Notes under the pieces: model-generated
Told to the model about the DNA's origin: nothing
Databases searched by the model: none
What the model saw: the letters and a program-made list of their open reading frames with translations, nothing else
Translations under genes and position numbers: made by a program
Source: Polynucleobacter sp.
Lineage (GTDB): Bacteria > Pseudomonadota > Gammaproteobacteria > Burkholderiales > Burkholderiaceae
DNA length: 44,125 nucleotides
Direction of reading: 5' to 3'
Assembly (NCBI RefSeq): GCF_018500155.2
Contig: NZ_JAHBAK020000002.1
Coordinates: 1-44,125, forward strand
Shown: positions 44,107 to 44,125 of the stretch, piece after piece
How positions within the stretch are numbered: position 1 is the first letter of the stretch
Layout of the letters: the number at the start of each line of letters is the position of its first letter

Positions 44107-44125
44107 CTGTCTCTTATACACATCT
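44107..44125 (+). other. Illumina Nextera transposase mosaic-end adapter remnant
   Basis: The last 19 bases, CTGTCTCTTATACACATCT, are exactly the reverse complement of the Tn5/Nextera mosaic end AGATGTGTATAAGAGACAG. Its placement at the very end of the sequence, where it breaks the ugd frame after GLA (GLAF in the family), indicates untrimmed adapter and not genomic DNA. Confidence 0.97.

Noticed and set aside
1-44125. CRISPR array, insertion sequence, prophage or known defence system
   Set aside because: No regularly spaced repeats, transposase, integrase or nuclease-type genes were seen, and all larger frames belong to housekeeping, transport or metabolic families.

Overview
The window looks like a chromosomal segment of a Burkholderiales betaproteobacterium, most likely Polynucleobacter or a close relative. 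Support comes from the moderate GC content, the gene order gyrA-serC-pheA-hisC-tyrA-aroA-cmk-rpsA-ihfB-lapB, the tmRNA tag ANDERYALAA, and many orphan Bug/TAXI-type solute receptors. The genus is inferred from gene order and protein style, not from a search. Both ends are cut. A 5'-truncated ccoN opens the window. A 3'-truncated UDP-glucose dehydrogenase gene closes it, and its last 19 bases are exactly the Illumina Nextera transposase mosaic-end sequence, so the right edge is a sequencing artefact.

Region 1 (1-6404) is a cbb3 cytochrome oxidase cluster: ccoN, ccoO, ccoQ (55 aa), ccoP, ccoG, a very short ccoH/FixH, an 86-aa membrane protein, an antisense FNR-type [4Fe-4S] regulator, and a DsbD_2/TauE-like membrane protein. 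Together they make, mature and probably regulate a high-affinity oxidase for low oxygen. Region 2 (6401-10488) holds a SulP anion transporter with a DUF2177 protein, a UspA-like stress protein and an M23 cell-wall peptidase.

Region 3 (10620-17822) looks like a catabolic unit for an unidentified hydroxy or sugar acid. It has an enolase-superfamily dehydratase/racemase, a TAXI receptor with a fused TRAP permease, a DHDPS/KDG-aldolase-type lyase, a D-2-hydroxyacid dehydrogenase and a lambda-crystallin-like 3-hydroxyacyl-CoA dehydrogenase. No dedicated regulator is visible. Region 4 (17878-27940) is mixed: a cytochrome b561 convergent with cytochrome c', a site-2-type protease, two unlisted small proteins (55 and 45 aa), a DODA-type dioxygenase, the fluoride channel CrcB, an orphan Bug receptor, a split ChrA pair, a second hydroxyacid dehydrogenase, TrhO, a CMD-family protein, pirin and a class I methyltransferase.

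Region 5 (27995-44106) is core genome: ssrA (tmRNA), gph, ubiG, ompA, then gyrA through lapB and ugd. Amino-acid genes are tightly coupled (TGATG and ATGA overlaps), with clear hairpin terminators after rpsA, ihfB and ompA. The only stretch longer than 300 bases without a protein gene is 27941-28412, which holds tmRNA. No insertion sequence, phage, CRISPR array or classic defence system was seen. The best leads are the small ORFs, the leader structures near gyrA and rpsA, the compact cco accessory genes and the regulator-less catabolic unit.
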